A stretch of 64,000 nt of DNA from K189A clade bacterium (lineage in GTDB: Bacteria > Pseudomonadota > Gammaproteobacteria > Pseudomonadales > Azotimanducaceae): NCBI GenBank assembly GCA_902613475.1, contig CACMHG010000004.1, forward strand, positions 22,704 through 86,703, written 5' to 3'. The stretch's first letter is position 1. Each line of letters opens with the position of its first letter. The notes beneath the pieces are model-generated. The model was not told the DNA's origin, did no database searches, and was given only the letters and a program-made list of their open reading frames with translations. A program made the translations under genes and the position numbers. Shown here piece after piece: positions 8,983 to 17,911 of the stretch.

Positions 8983-9092
8983 GCAAGTCGCTGTCTCTCT
9001 GAATGGCGACGGCCGAGATCATAGCCCTCGCTGACTACTAAAAGCGATATAGACAGATTCAACATGGCAGCAAGAAATAGCAATAATGGGGG

Positions 9093-9629
9093 ATGAGCCG
9101 AATCATCCTGCTGAATAAACCCTTCAACGTGTTGTCCCAGTTTTCTGATGATGAAGGCCGGGCGCACCTGGGCGACTATGTGCCTGTTCCTCGCGTTTAC
9201 CCGGCAGGCAGACTCGATCGTGACAGCGAGGGGCTCATCGTGCTGACCGACGATGGCACCCTGCAGCATAAAATTGCGAACCCTGACGGCAAGATGTCTA
9301 AAACCTACTGGGTTCAGGTAGAGGGTGCACCAACAGCAGATGATCTTGCCCCTCTCAGCCAGGGCATCCTGCTAAAAGATGGCATCACCCTGCCCGCGAA
9401 GTGGCAGTTAGGCATTGGCGACTATGATCTTTGGCCACGCAATCCGCCGATTCGGGTGCGCAGGTTCATACCCGATACCTGGCTTACATTGACACTGGAG
9501 GAGGGCAGGAATCGTCAGGTAAGGCGCATGTGTGCGGCCTTGGGCTTTCCTGTGCTTCGATTGATTCGCTATCGGGTAGGCTCTTGGACTCTGGATGGTC
9601 TTGAATCGGGAGCCTGGCGAGAGGTCTGA
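9093..9629 (+). CDS. rluE: RluE-like 23S rRNA pseudouridine synthase
   Basis: 178 residues with no N-terminal S4 domain, which fits the RluE/RsuA short group. The sequence opens RIILLNKPFNVLSQFSD. It has the catalytic motif AGRLDRDSEGLIVLTDDG near residues 41-58, with the active Asp in GRLDRDS, and NRQVRRMCAALGFPVLRLIR near 140-160. RluE modifies U2457 of 23S rRNA in E. coli. Monocistronic; a G-rich tract abuts the ATG as its ribosome site. Confidence 0.92.
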   Translation: MSRIILLNKPFNVLSQFSDDEGRAHLGDYVPVPRVYPAGRLDRDSEGLIVLTDDGTLQHKIANPDGKMSKTYWVQVEGAPTADDLAPLSQGILLKDGITLPAKWQLGIGDYDLWPRNPPIRVRRFIPDTWLTLTLEEGRNRQVRRMCAALGFPVLRLIRYRVGSWTLDGLESGAWREV

Positions 9630-9648
9630 CGCCTCTTGCCAAAAAAAG

Positions 9649-10257
9649 CTAGCTCATATCACCGTTGAACATGAGTTCATCCAACGCTTTGCGTGGCGAC
9701 GGAACTTCTCGTTCGCGCAGCGGGTCCGGCAGCGCCTCAGCCGACGCGGGATGACCAAAGGCAATCATTGCTTGGGTTGTGAAGTACTCGGGCAGCTTGA
9801 GCACGTCGGATGCCTTATCGTGGTGGAACCCCCACATCGCGTGGGCAGCCAAGCCCATATGTTGGGCCTGCAGCGCCATGCTCATCCAGGCGCTACCGGC
9901 GTCAAAGCTGTGCGTAGCCGCAGGCGCGTCATTGGCCTCGAAATGTGTTCGCGCAACCAGCGCAACCAAGGCGCCTGCTTTCGCTGCCCAGATCTGGTTT
10001 ACATCTATAAGCAGGTCTAAGAACGGCTGCCATTGCGGGGTTCCGGGCAGAGCGAAAACGAAACGCCAGGGCTGAGAGTTAAAGCAAGATGGTGCCCAGC
10101 GACCTGCCTCGCAGAGGCTTTGCACCTGTGCAAGTGTCAGCGCCTGACCGCTCATAGATCGCGGCGACCACCGCAGCCTGAACTGATCATCCGCCGTCGC
10201 CTGCGCTTGTCGCTGAAAAAAGTCAGCGCTTGTCAGTGGTGAATCGATATTTGCCAT
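9649..10257 (-). CDS. Nitroreductase-family protein
   Basis: 202 residues. RWSPRSMSGQALTLAQVQSLCEAGRWAPSCFNSQPWRFVFA is the family opening, with the S-C-F-N-S-Q-P FMN contact. AQHMGLAAHAMWGF is the second. This sub-family usually lacks a confirmed substrate. It is convergent with rluE (19-base gap) and starts 54 bases after the end of nothing on its own strand, so it appears to have its own promoter. It differs clearly from the nitroreductase at 8299. Confidence 0.9.
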   Translation of the reverse strand: MANIDSPLTSADFFQRQAQATADDQFRLRWSPRSMSGQALTLAQVQSLCEAGRWAPSCFNSQPWRFVFALPGTPQWQPFLDLLIDVNQIWAAKAGALVALVARTHFEANDAPAATHSFDAGSAWMSMALQAQHMGLAAHAMWGFHHDKASDVLKLPEYFTTQAMIAFGHPASAEALPDPLREREVPSPRKALDELMFNGDMS

Positions 10258-10311
10258 GATTCAACCTTGTGTCCTATATCAGCGCGACACTCATCTGCAG
10301 AGCGCTTGAGA

Positions 10312-11673
10312 TCAACCTTTGAACTCAGCGACAACTGCGGCGATAGACTGCTTGGCATCGCCAAACAACATACGCGTGTTATCGCCAAAGAAAAGTGGGT
10401 TATCGACACCGGAGAATCCTGACCCCATGGAGCGCTTTAGCACGAAAACCGTTCTCGCTTGATCCACGTTGATGATGGGCATGCCATAGATTGGACTGTT
10501 TTCATCGTTGCGGGCACTGGGGTTTACGACGTCGTTGGCGCCGATCACTACCGCGACGTCTACGTTATCGATCCGTGGATTGATGTCTTCCATTTCCACC
10601 AGCTGGTCGTAGGGCACGTTCGCCTCGGCCAGCAGCACATTCATATGACCGGGCATACGGCCAGCAACCGGGTGAATGGCGTAGGTTACTTCCGCGCCAT
10701 TTTTCTCCAGCAGTTCGCCTAGCTCACGCACAACATGCTGAGCTTGGGCAACCGCCATACCGTAGCCGGGGACAAAGGACACCGATTGAGCGGCTTCCAG
10801 AATCAGGAAGGCATCCTCAGCGACGATGGGCTTAACTTCGCCTTCAACCTTTGTGGCCTGCTTGACCGCACCAAAACCGGAAAACAGAACATGACCCAGC
10901 GACCGGTTCATCGCCTTACACATGATGTTGGTGAGAATGATACCCGCTGCCCCCACCATGGAGCCTGCGACGATCAAAATGTTGTTATTGATCGCAAAAC
11001 CCGCCGCGCAGGCCGCAAGACCTGAGTAGCTGTTGAGCAGAGAGATCACTACGGGCATATCTGCGCCACCAATGGGTAGTACAGCCATAACGCCAAACAG
11101 CAAGGCCAGCCCGATCACCGCATAAAGATAGGGGGAGTCTACGGCTGGGTTCATGCAGAAGAGTACTGAACAGACAATAAGACCGACTAAAATGGCAGCG
11201 TTGACGATGCGCTGAGCACCGAAGACGACCGCGGCAGACGTCATTACTTCGCTCAGCTTGCCCCAAGCCAGAATACTGCCGCTGAAGGTCATGCCGCCGA
11301 TAACGATGGAGAGCAAAATCGTCACGTCGGTAAAAGTGGTGTTGCCGAGGTTATAAAGTGCTGCCCAGCCAACCATCAAACTGGCGATACCGCCAGAACC
11401 ATTAAACAGGGCGACCATCTCAGGCATGCTGGTCATTTCGACTTTCTGTGCGGCGATGGCGCCAATAACGGCGCCGACTGCTGCCGCAATCAAAATAAGC
11501 TGGAAGGAGAGTATCTCTTTATTGAAAAGGGTTACGCCGATGGCGATTACCATGGCCAATGAAGAGAGGATGTTTCCGCGCACAGCTGTCGCGGGTGAGC
11601 CAAGCTGCTTCAACCCGAAGATAAATAGCGCAGCCGCCACAACATACCAAAGATTGATAATAACTGGATTCAT
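10312..11673 (-). CDS. pntB: NAD(P) transhydrogenase beta subunit
   Basis: 453 residues, with about nine membrane helices in the first 270, then the NADP-binding domain III. Domain III motifs are all present: VPGYGMAVAQAQ, HPVAGRMPGHMNVLLAEANVPY, VVIGANDVVNPSAR and KRSMGSGFSGVDNPLF. The enzyme couples proton entry to hydride transfer from NADH to NADP+ and supplies NADPH. It overlaps pntAB by four bases. Confidence 0.98.
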   Translation of the reverse strand: MNPVIINLWYVVAAALFIFGLKQLGSPATAVRGNILSSLAMVIAIGVTLFNKEILSFQLILIAAAVGAVIGAIAAQKVEMTSMPEMVALFNGSGGIASLMVGWAALYNLGNTTFTDVTILLSIVIGGMTFSGSILAWGKLSEVMTSAAVVFGAQRIVNAAILVGLIVCSVLFCMNPAVDSPYLYAVIGLALLFGVMAVLPIGGADMPVVISLLNSYSGLAACAAGFAINNNILIVAGSMVGAAGIILTNIMCKAMNRSLGHVLFSGFGAVKQATKVEGEVKPIVAEDAFLILEAAQSVSFVPGYGMAVAQAQHVVRELGELLEKNGAEVTYAIHPVAGRMPGHMNVLLAEANVPYDQLVEMEDINPRIDNVDVAVVIGANDVVNPSARNDENSPIYGMPIINVDQARTVFVLKRSMGSGFSGVDNPLFFGDNTRMLFGDAKQSIAAVVAEFKG

Positions 11674-11972
11674 GACTTACCTCCCGGCTGACCGGCATCT
11701 TTCTTTTTAAACATGCTCAGCATTCGGTTGGTCACGAGGTAACCGCCGGCCACGTTAATCATGGCGAACATCACTGCAGCGGCACCGAGGTAGCTCGACA
11801 TGGCATCGGATTCACCGCCGGCTGAAATCAATGCACCGACGATGGTGATACCCGAGATCGCGTTAGCGCCGGACATCAGCGGAGTGTGTAGGGTTGCTGG
11901 CACCTTCGAAATCAGCTCGAAGCCGAGGAAGATCGACAGCATGAGAACCATTGCAAGAAATACGGCTTCCAT
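11670..11972 (-). CDS. pntAB: NAD(P) transhydrogenase alpha subunit, membrane part
   Basis: 100 residues with three hydrophobic helices, starting FLAMVLMLSIFLGFELI, followed by the conserved VPATLHTPLMSGANAISGI loop that contributes to the proton path. In enterobacteria this part is fused to the soluble domain I; here it is a separate chain, the three-subunit arrangement seen in many alpha- and some gammaproteobacteria. It lies three bases after pntAA and overlaps pntB by four. Confidence 0.97.
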   Translation of the reverse strand: MEAVFLAMVLMLSIFLGFELISKVPATLHTPLMSGANAISGITIVGALISAGGESDAMSSYLGAAAVMFAMINVAGGYLVTNRMLSMFKKKDAGQPGGKS

Positions 11973-11975
11973 GAT

Positions 11976-13115
11976 TTAGCCTCCGCTATAAATGTTTTTG
12001 ATGGTTTCGTTGACGACGGCACCGTCACGGGTGATCACGCAGGCTGCAATGATCTCGTCCTCTGGGTCGAGGTTTAAGGTTTTAGCTTCGCTATCCCAAA
12101 ATTCCATCACCAAGTTCAGCAGGTTATTGGAATACATATCGCTGGCGTTTCGCGCCACTTCACCGGGCAGATTGCCTTGACCAACCACTTTGACGCCGTT
12201 GATCTCAACCACTTCGTTCATCACCGACCCTTCGACGTTGCCGCCGGTTTCGACCGCCATATCAATAATGACGCTGCCGGGCTTCATTGACTCGACCATG
12301 TCGCGGCCAACGATTTGAGGCGCTGGGCGGCCAAACAACTGGGCCGTGGTGATCACCACATCAGACTGGCTGATGATGGCTTTTTGGCCCTCTCGCTGCA
12401 TTTCCACCTGCTCTGGGGTTAACTCCTTGGCGTAGCCCTGGTCGGTTTGACCAGTATCACCAAGGTCAATTTCAACAAACTTGGCACCCAGGGACTGTAC
12501 TTGTTCCGCCACCACCGGACGCGTGTCAAAAGCCTCAACCCGCGCGCCTAGACGCTTTGCGGTCGCGATGGCCTGCAGACCCGCTACACCTGCACCAATC
12601 ACGAAAACGCGTGCCGGCGAGATGGTGCCTGATGGTGTCATCATCATGGGCATAATCTTGGGAAGGTGGAACGAAGCCTGAATCACCGTGACATAGCCCG
12701 CCAGGTTTGCCTGGGATGAGAGCGCATCCATCTTCTGCGCTCGCGTGCTACGAGGCACCATTTCCATGGAGATTGCAGTCGCCCCCTGGGCCGCAACGCT
12801 CTCTACCAGTGGCTTTTCGTTGAAGGGGTCCAAAAAGCTCACGTACAGCGCACCTTTTTTCAGTGAGCTGACATCGGCGGCGTCTGGCTTTCTCACCGCC
12901 ATCACGATGTCTGACCCCGCCAAGAGAGATGCGCGATCATCGCTAACCGTCGCACCGGCCTCTGCGTATTCTGCATCGGAGTAGCCGGATGCCGAACCGA
13001 GGCCGCTTTGTACCGCAACAGAGAAACCCTGATTGATTAATTTGCTCGCGTTGGCCGGAACCATGGCGGCGCGAACCTCGCCTGGCCAGGTTTCTTTCGG
13101 TACTCCGATCTGCAT
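11976..13115 (-). CDS. pntAA: NAD(P) transhydrogenase alpha subunit, NAD-binding part
   Basis: 379 residues from the ATG starting MQIGVPKETWPGEVR; GGGGG lies just upstream, whereas the open frame to 13151 has no ribosome site. It is related to alanine dehydrogenase. Landmarks are MVPANASKLINQGF, VFVIGAGVAGLQAIATAKRLGA (the dinucleotide fold near residue 160) and the Gln-rich mobile loop region. It binds NADH and delivers hydride to domain III of PntB. First gene of pntAA-pntAB-pntB. Confidence 0.97.
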   Translation of the reverse strand: MQIGVPKETWPGEVRAAMVPANASKLINQGFSVAVQSGLGSASGYSDAEYAEAGATVSDDRASLLAGSDIVMAVRKPDAADVSSLKKGALYVSFLDPFNEKPLVESVAAQGATAISMEMVPRSTRAQKMDALSSQANLAGYVTVIQASFHLPKIMPMMMTPSGTISPARVFVIGAGVAGLQAIATAKRLGARVEAFDTRPVVAEQVQSLGAKFVEIDLGDTGQTDQGYAKELTPEQVEMQREGQKAIISQSDVVITTAQLFGRPAPQIVGRDMVESMKPGSVIIDMAVETGGNVEGSVMNEVVEINGVKVVGQGNLPGEVARNASDMYSNNLLNLVMEFWDSEAKTLNLDPEDEIIAACVITRDGAVVNETIKNIYSGG

Positions 13116-13451
13116 AAAGCCCCCAATTTTGATTGGTCTGAAATTCAGCATTTGCCAAGCCTTGAGACTTGCAAAGCTAGAGAATGGCGACAGACGCGCC
13201 GACTCCCGTTAAGGCGGCGGCAAGTTACCAGCGCGCCTAAGTTCAAAACAAGGAATAACTCACAAGCAATACATTCCCTGCGGGCAAGACCTCGTTTTCG
13301 TCACCCGCAGCAATTTATAGCGGTAATTGTGTTCGTGACGTGGAAAAAGCTTTCGCGCAATTTGACGCACACCTTGCATGTAGGAACCTGGCTTCTCACA
13401 ATCACTACCCGATCCGAGCAAGCCGGCTACACCAACTTTGGGAGAGAGTTT
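13116..13451. other. Divergent intergenic region between pntAA and dctP
   Basis: 336 bases with no convincing gene. It must hold the minus-strand promoter of the pnt operon and the plus-strand promoter of the TRAP operon. I can see TTGACG near 13360 but no well-spaced -10 element for it, so I do not call promoters. No strong hairpin or repeat noticed. Confidence 0.5.
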
Positions 13452-14582
13452 GTGACCACATCCGACGGCAAACGCATCAGCAATCGCGCTGCCCTCTTCG
13501 CCGTTATGGTGGCCTTTGTCGTGGGCATCATCGGTTCCCTGGCGATCAGGCCAGTGCATGCACCCGCCTACGAGCTGTCACAAAACGAGGGCGACAGGCA
13601 GCCCGCGCGCATCAAGTGGCGGCTGCCCGTAGTTTTTCAAACCACCATGCCGGTGCTGGGCGAAAACCCAGTTTATTTAACTGACGCAATCCGTGAGGCG
13701 AGCGGTGGGGCGATTGATCTGCAGGTGTTTGAGCCTGGTGAGATTGTGCCCGCCTTCTCCATTACCGATGCAGTGCGCGACGGCAAGGTGCCCGCGGGCT
13801 ATACCTGGCTGGGCTATGACCAAGGCAAAATTCCCGCGTCGCCACTCATTGCAGCCGTGCCCTTTGGCATGGAGCCATGGGAGTACAGCGCATGGTGGTA
13901 CCACGGTGGCGGGCGCGAGCTGACCGAGTCGCTCTATGTCCGCTACAACCTGCATCCCATTTACTGCGGCATGACTGGCCCGGAGACGGCAGGCTGGTTT
14001 CGCCGCCGCATCGACTCACTGGAAGATGTGCAGGGTCTCAAAATTCGCTTCGCGGGCCTGGGCGGGCGCGTGATCGAACGCCTCGGAGCAAGCGTCACCA
14101 TGTTGCCCGGTGGAGAGATCTTTCAGGCTCTGGAGAAGGGTGCCATTGATGCGACGGAATTTGCGCTTCCTGTGGTTGATCAGGCCCTGGGCTTTAATCG
14201 GGTCGCACCCTATAACTATTACCCCGGCTGGCATCAGCCGTTCACGTCATCGCACTTAGTGGTGAACCTTGACATTTGGAGGTCACTAAACGCGGCGGAC
14301 CAGGCGATGCTCAACCTCGGCTGTACCGCAGCGGTTACGCGCAACCTAGCGCAAGCCGAAGCCCTACAGGGTGAGGTCATCCAAGGTTTTGCGGAGATTG
14401 GAGTGTCGGCAGAGATTTTACCCGAGGCCCTGCTGCGGGAATTGAACAGGGTATCGGATCAGATTCTTGAGGAAGAAGCCGCCAAGGATGCGGACTTTGC
14501 CGAGATCTTGGCCTCCCAGCGTGCCTTTCGCGAGCAGTATGCCGAGTGGAAATCGCGTGCCTATTTGCCTCGAGACTTTTAG
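13452..14582 (+). CDS. dctP: TRAP transporter substrate-binding protein (DctP family)
   Basis: 376 residues from the GTG at 13452, which has GGGAGAG just upstream and places a signal peptide or anchor (ALFAVMVAFVVGIIGSLA) 14 residues in; the open frame upstream has no ribosome site. The conserved DctP Arg lies in LKIRFAGLGGRVIERLGA. PGGEIFQALEKGAIDATEFALP and YYPGWHQPF resemble the TakP/FcbT-like branch that binds 2-oxo acids or (chloro)aromatic acids. Ligand not proven. Its stop overlaps the dctQ start by one base. Confidence 0.93.
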   Translation: MTTSDGKRISNRAALFAVMVAFVVGIIGSLAIRPVHAPAYELSQNEGDRQPARIKWRLPVVFQTTMPVLGENPVYLTDAIREASGGAIDLQVFEPGEIVPAFSITDAVRDGKVPAGYTWLGYDQGKIPASPLIAAVPFGMEPWEYSAWWYHGGGRELTESLYVRYNLHPIYCGMTGPETAGWFRRRIDSLEDVQGLKIRFAGLGGRVIERLGASVTMLPGGEIFQALEKGAIDATEFALPVVDQALGFNRVAPYNYYPGWHQPFTSSHLVVNLDIWRSLNAADQAMLNLGCTAAVTRNLAQAEALQGEVIQGFAEIGVSAEILPEALLRELNRVSDQILEEEAAKDADFAEILASQRAFREQYAEWKSRAYLPRDF

Positions 14583-15151
14583 TGACCCCGTTGAACGCTA
14601 AGGATTATTTACCCAACACCGTCTGGTCTCGGCGCTTAGACCGCCTGGCGGATCATATTGGTCGAGGTGTCTCCTACGTATGGCTCCTGCTGCTGGGGGT
14701 GATCGTCATAAACGTACTCATGCGCTATGTACTCAACGAAGGCCGCATCGAGCTCGAAGAATTGCAGTGGCACCTGTATGCCGTCGGATTTTTGCTGGGC
14801 CTCGGCTACGCCTACCAAGCCGATGCCCACATACGTGTCGACGTGCTGCACGAGCATTTCAGTCATCGCGTAAAGGCATGGATCGAGCTCTACGGCATCC
14901 TATTGCTGCTGCTTCCCTTTATCGCCCTGATATTAATTTACAGCATGCCCTTCGTAGCATCGTCTTACGCTGTGGCGGAGGTATCCGCATCACCGGGCGG
15001 TCTGCCACTACGCTGGCTGATAAAGGCGGCACTGCCCCTGGGATTTGGACTGTTGCTGTTAACGGTGATTTCCCGCCTATTGAGGGTATGGCACTTTCTC
15101 TTTCTTCAGACGCCTAGCGCTGCACAAGGAGATGCTCATGCCGGCCAATGA
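14582..15151 (+). CDS. dctQ: TRAP transporter small permease (DctQ)
   Basis: 189 residues from the GTG that overlaps the dctP stop (TAGTG). Four membrane helices, the number typical of DctQ. Landmarks are NVLMRYVLNEGRIELEELQWHLYAVGFLLGLGYAYQADAHIRVDVL, including the conserved R-Y, W-H and H-I-R-V-D residues. It stabilises the large permease. It overlaps dctM by 14 bases. Confidence 0.95.
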   Translation: MTPLNAKDYLPNTVWSRRLDRLADHIGRGVSYVWLLLLGVIVINVLMRYVLNEGRIELEELQWHLYAVGFLLGLGYAYQADAHIRVDVLHEHFSHRVKAWIELYGILLLLLPFIALILIYSMPFVASSYAVAEVSASPGGLPLRWLIKAALPLGFGLLLLTVISRLLRVWHFLFLQTPSAAQGDAHAGQ

Positions 15152-16487
15152 GATTCTGGCCATCGGCATGTTCGTCAGCTTCATCGCGCTAGTTTTCACG
15201 GGCTTCCCCGTAGCGTGGCTATTGGGCGGACTTGCCATCGTCTTCAGCGCTTTGGCGGTAATTGCCGAGGCGGACTTTCAGCTTGCTACCGGTATGGACT
15301 GGGACTACACCTCCCTGACCGTCGAGCGTATTTGGAATGTCATGGAAAACTGGGTGATGGTGGCCCTTCCCATGTTCATACTAATGGGCCTGCTGCTGGA
15401 TCGATCTGGTATCGCCAATCAGTTGATGAGTAGTTTCGCTCGCCTGTTTGGCAGTCTGCGCGGGGGGCTGGCCATTACCGTTACCGTCATCGGCCTAATG
15501 CTGGCTGCCACCACCGGCATAATAGGAGCATCTGTCGTACTGCTTGCGCTACTCGGACTGCCCGCCATGCTGCAGCAGGGTTACGACAAGTCGTTGGCCA
15601 CGGGCACGGTTTGTGCGGTTGGGACTCTAGGCATCTTGATTCCGCCCAGCATCATGCTGGTGCTGATGGCAGATCGCATGGCGATGAGCGTTGGTGACTT
15701 GTTTTTGGGCGCGGTTTTCCCGGGTGCTCTGCTCGGCGGTCTATACATCGCTTATCTGCTGTTGGTGGGCGCTCTGCAGCCCCACCGAGCGCCTGCGGCA
15801 CCCACAGAGCCCTTCGACTGGTCCGCCATCAAGGAGCTTTTTCTTGCGATCTTACCCCCTGCGTTTCTGATACTGGCGGTACTGGGAAGCATTTTCATGG
15901 GTCTCGCCACCCCCACTGAGGCTGCAGGCGTCGGCGCCGCCGGAGCGTTGCTGCTGGCGATTATCAAGAAACAGATGTCTGCGGGAGTGATGCGCGAGGT
16001 TCTGCAGGAGACCACTAAGACGACGGCCTATATTTTTGGCGTACTGGTGGGTGCTACGGCATTTTCCTTAGTGCTGCGGGGGCTTGGCGGAGACGAGTTG
16101 ATTGAGGGTGCGCTCCTGTCTCTACCTTTTGAGCCAACCGGCATTATCGTCGCCATTTTGTTCGCCACGTTTTTGTTGGGCTTCTTTTTGGATTGGATTG
16201 AGCTCACCCTCATCGTTCTACCTCTGGTGGCTCCCGTCGTGGCTAATCTTGGCTTTGATCCGGTGTGGTTTACGATCTTGTTCGCTGTTTGTTTGCAGAC
16301 TAGCTTTCTGACGCCGCCGGTTGGGTTTGCGATTTTTTACCTTAAGGGGGTGGCCCCGGAGGGCATACGAGTCACCACCATTTACAGGGGCGTGATGCCC
16401 TTTATCGTGCTTCAGGTCATCGGCATGCTGATTATCTTCAACTGGCAGGCCGTCGTGACTTGGTTGCCGGCCCAAGCCTATGGATAA
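15138..16487 (+). CDS. dctM: TRAP transporter large permease (DctM)
   Basis: 449 residues from the second of two ATGs; AGGAG lies six bases before it, while it touches the first ATG at 15132. About 12 to 14 helices in an elevator-type sodium symporter. Landmarks are FTGFPVAWLLGGLA, ALPMFILMGLLLDRSG, TGIIGASVVLL, GTLGILIPPSIMLV, GLATPTEAAGVGA and TSFLTPPVGFAIFYLKG. With dctP and dctQ it forms a complete TRAP system. The hotdog and PurN-like genes continue downstream on the same strand. Confidence 0.96.
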   Translation: MPANEILAIGMFVSFIALVFTGFPVAWLLGGLAIVFSALAVIAEADFQLATGMDWDYTSLTVERIWNVMENWVMVALPMFILMGLLLDRSGIANQLMSSFARLFGSLRGGLAITVTVIGLMLAATTGIIGASVVLLALLGLPAMLQQGYDKSLATGTVCAVGTLGILIPPSIMLVLMADRMAMSVGDLFLGAVFPGALLGGLYIAYLLLVGALQPHRAPAAPTEPFDWSAIKELFLAILPPAFLILAVLGSIFMGLATPTEAAGVGAAGALLLAIIKKQMSAGVMREVLQETTKTTAYIFGVLVGATAFSLVLRGLGGDELIEGALLSLPFEPTGIIVAILFATFLLGFFLDWIELTLIVLPLVAPVVANLGFDPVWFTILFAVCLQTSFLTPPVGFAIFYLKGVAPEGIRVTTIYRGVMPFIVLQVIGMLIIFNWQAVVTWLPAQAYG

Positions 16488-16490
16488 GCA

Positions 16491-16504
16491 CCCTTGATCA
16501 AGGG
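16491..16504. promoter_or_regulatory. 14-base perfect palindrome after dctM
   Basis: CCCTTGATCAAGGG lies three bases after the dctM stop and 46 bases before the next gene. It could fold as a short hairpin, but no T run follows, so it is not a standard terminator. It may be a protein-binding site or an mRNA-processing hairpin that sets different levels for the transporter and downstream genes. Confidence 0.35.
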
Positions 16505-16550
16505 ACAATCTCTCGCCTATTTGTCAGTCCCGTAAATTAAGGATTTCGCC

Positions 16551-17318
16551 ATGACCGCGTATCACGTCGTCGCCCGCAACTTCAGCACCGATAGCGAAAA
16601 TCGCATGCACAGCGATGAGATGGCAAACCGCTACGGATTTCAGGGGGCACTGGTACCGGGGGTGGCCATTTACGGTCATTTGATTAAACCCTTGGTCGAC
16701 CATCATGGTGCCTCTTGGCTAAACGACAGCTGTGTAGAAGTGCGGCTGATCAAGCCCTCGTATCACGGTGACGCGCTAGCGATCGAATGGCCAGGGGTTG
16801 GCGAGGATGTGGTTGCGACGAATCAGCGCGGTGAGCTAGTTGCGATTATTGCCACACGCCAGCCCGAAGAGATTTCTAACGAACCCGGCGAGCTAGGCCT
16901 CCTAGGCAAGATTAAGGTGCCGGGACGGCCTGATATCGCCTGGGAAAATGTCTGCGTTGGTGAAGTCTTCTCCCCGTGGGCCGTACGGCTCAGCCTTGAA
17001 GAAAACCAGCGGTACCGCGACGAGATCGGGGATGATGATGCGCTGTATCAAGATCATATTCATCCCCATTACCTGCTGTCGCTGGCCAACCAAGCCTTGA
17101 TGCAGGAATACGTGATGCCGGCGTGGATTCACGTGAAATCGAAAATCACCCACCGCTCGGCTTTGCAGGTAGACGACGAGATTGTCCTACGCAGCGTGGT
17201 CACGGATCGATCCGAGCGTAAGGGGCATCAGTTCATCGCCATTCATTTGACCTTTTGGCGTGACGATAAGGTGGCAGTGGACATAGAGCATCATGCGATC
17301 TTTCGGATCGCCGAATGA
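16551..17318 (+). CDS. Double-hotdog MaoC-like protein
   Basis: 255 residues. The N-terminal half has HSDEMANRYGFQGALVPGVAIYGHLIKPLV, which resembles the MaoC/hydratase-2 pattern in which a G-x-x-V-P-G turn precedes a long helix. The C-terminal half (HPHYLLSLANQALMQEYVMPAWIHVKSKITHRSALQVDDEI) looks like a second hotdog. The canonical Asp/His dyad of R-specific enoyl hydratase is not clearly present, so the activity is uncertain. It sits between a TRAP transporter and a PurN-like gene, overlapping the latter by four bases; a CoA-linked or acid-processing role is a guess. Confidence 0.7.
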   Translation: MTAYHVVARNFSTDSENRMHSDEMANRYGFQGALVPGVAIYGHLIKPLVDHHGASWLNDSCVEVRLIKPSYHGDALAIEWPGVGEDVVATNQRGELVAIIATRQPEEISNEPGELGLLGKIKVPGRPDIAWENVCVGEVFSPWAVRLSLEENQRYRDEIGDDDALYQDHIHPHYLLSLANQALMQEYVMPAWIHVKSKITHRSALQVDDEIVLRSVVTDRSERKGHQFIAIHLTFWRDDKVAVDIEHHAIFRIAE

Positions 17319-17911
17319 TGCGACTGGCCGTTCTGGCATCTCACGAAGGTTCCACCCTACAAGCTCTGATCGACGCCTGCGCAGCCCAATCCTTGGATGC
17401 CGAGGTTGTGCTCGTGGTCAGCAATAACAGCAAGTCCGGCGCGCTGCGCCGAGCAGCCGCAGCAAATATCGACACTCTGCATATCAGCACCATGACTCAC
17501 GGCAGTGAGGACACCGCGAATCATGCCATCGCCCACGCTCTCGCCGATGCCGAAGTGGATTGGGTACTGCTGCTGGGCTATATGAAAAAGATGGGCGAGG
17601 CGATTTTAGGTCGGTTTTCGGGGCGTATTATCAACACCCATCCTGCCCTATTACCAAACTTTGGTGGCCAAGGCTTTTTTGGGCGCAAGGTACACGAAGC
17701 CGTACACGCCGCTGGCGTTAGCATGACCGGTGCGACCCTGCACCTTGTGGGTTGCGAGTACGATACTGGACCAGTCATTGCGCAGATTGAGGTGCCGGTA
17801 CTAGCCGGTGATGATGTGGATGCTATAGAACAGCGGGTCAAAATCGCTGAACGCAAACTGTTGGTAGACACCCTGCAAAGGATCTGTTCGGGCGGCCTCG
17901 ACCGCCTCTAA
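17315..17911 (+). CDS. purN: PurN-type formyltransferase
   Basis: 198 residues. The family transfers a formyl group from 10-formyl-tetrahydrofolate to GAR in purine synthesis. The N-terminal fold starts RLAVLASHEGSTLQALIDA. The catalytic Asn and His are in INTHPALLPNF, followed by GGQGFFGRKVHEAVHAAG; the catalytic Asp is in EYDTGPVIAQ. All three catalytic residues are intact. Usually purN sits beside purM; here it overlaps a double-hotdog gene by four bases and follows a TRAP transporter, so a specialised formyl-transfer role is possible. It is convergent with and overlaps the next gene by four bases. Confidence 0.85.
   Translation: MMRLAVLASHEGSTLQALIDACAAQSLDAEVVLVVSNNSKSGALRRAAAANIDTLHISTMTHGSEDTANHAIAHALADAEVDWVLLLGYMKKMGEAILGRFSGRIINTHPALLPNFGGQGFFGRKVHEAVHAAGVSMTGATLHLVGCEYDTGPVIAQIEVPVLAGDDVDAIEQRVKIAERKLLVDTLQRICSGGLDRL

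Noticed and set aside
9617..9650. Hairpin AGAGG/CCTCT near the rluE end as a terminator
   Set aside because: Only five base pairs, and the A run following it on the plus strand gives no U tract for rluE.
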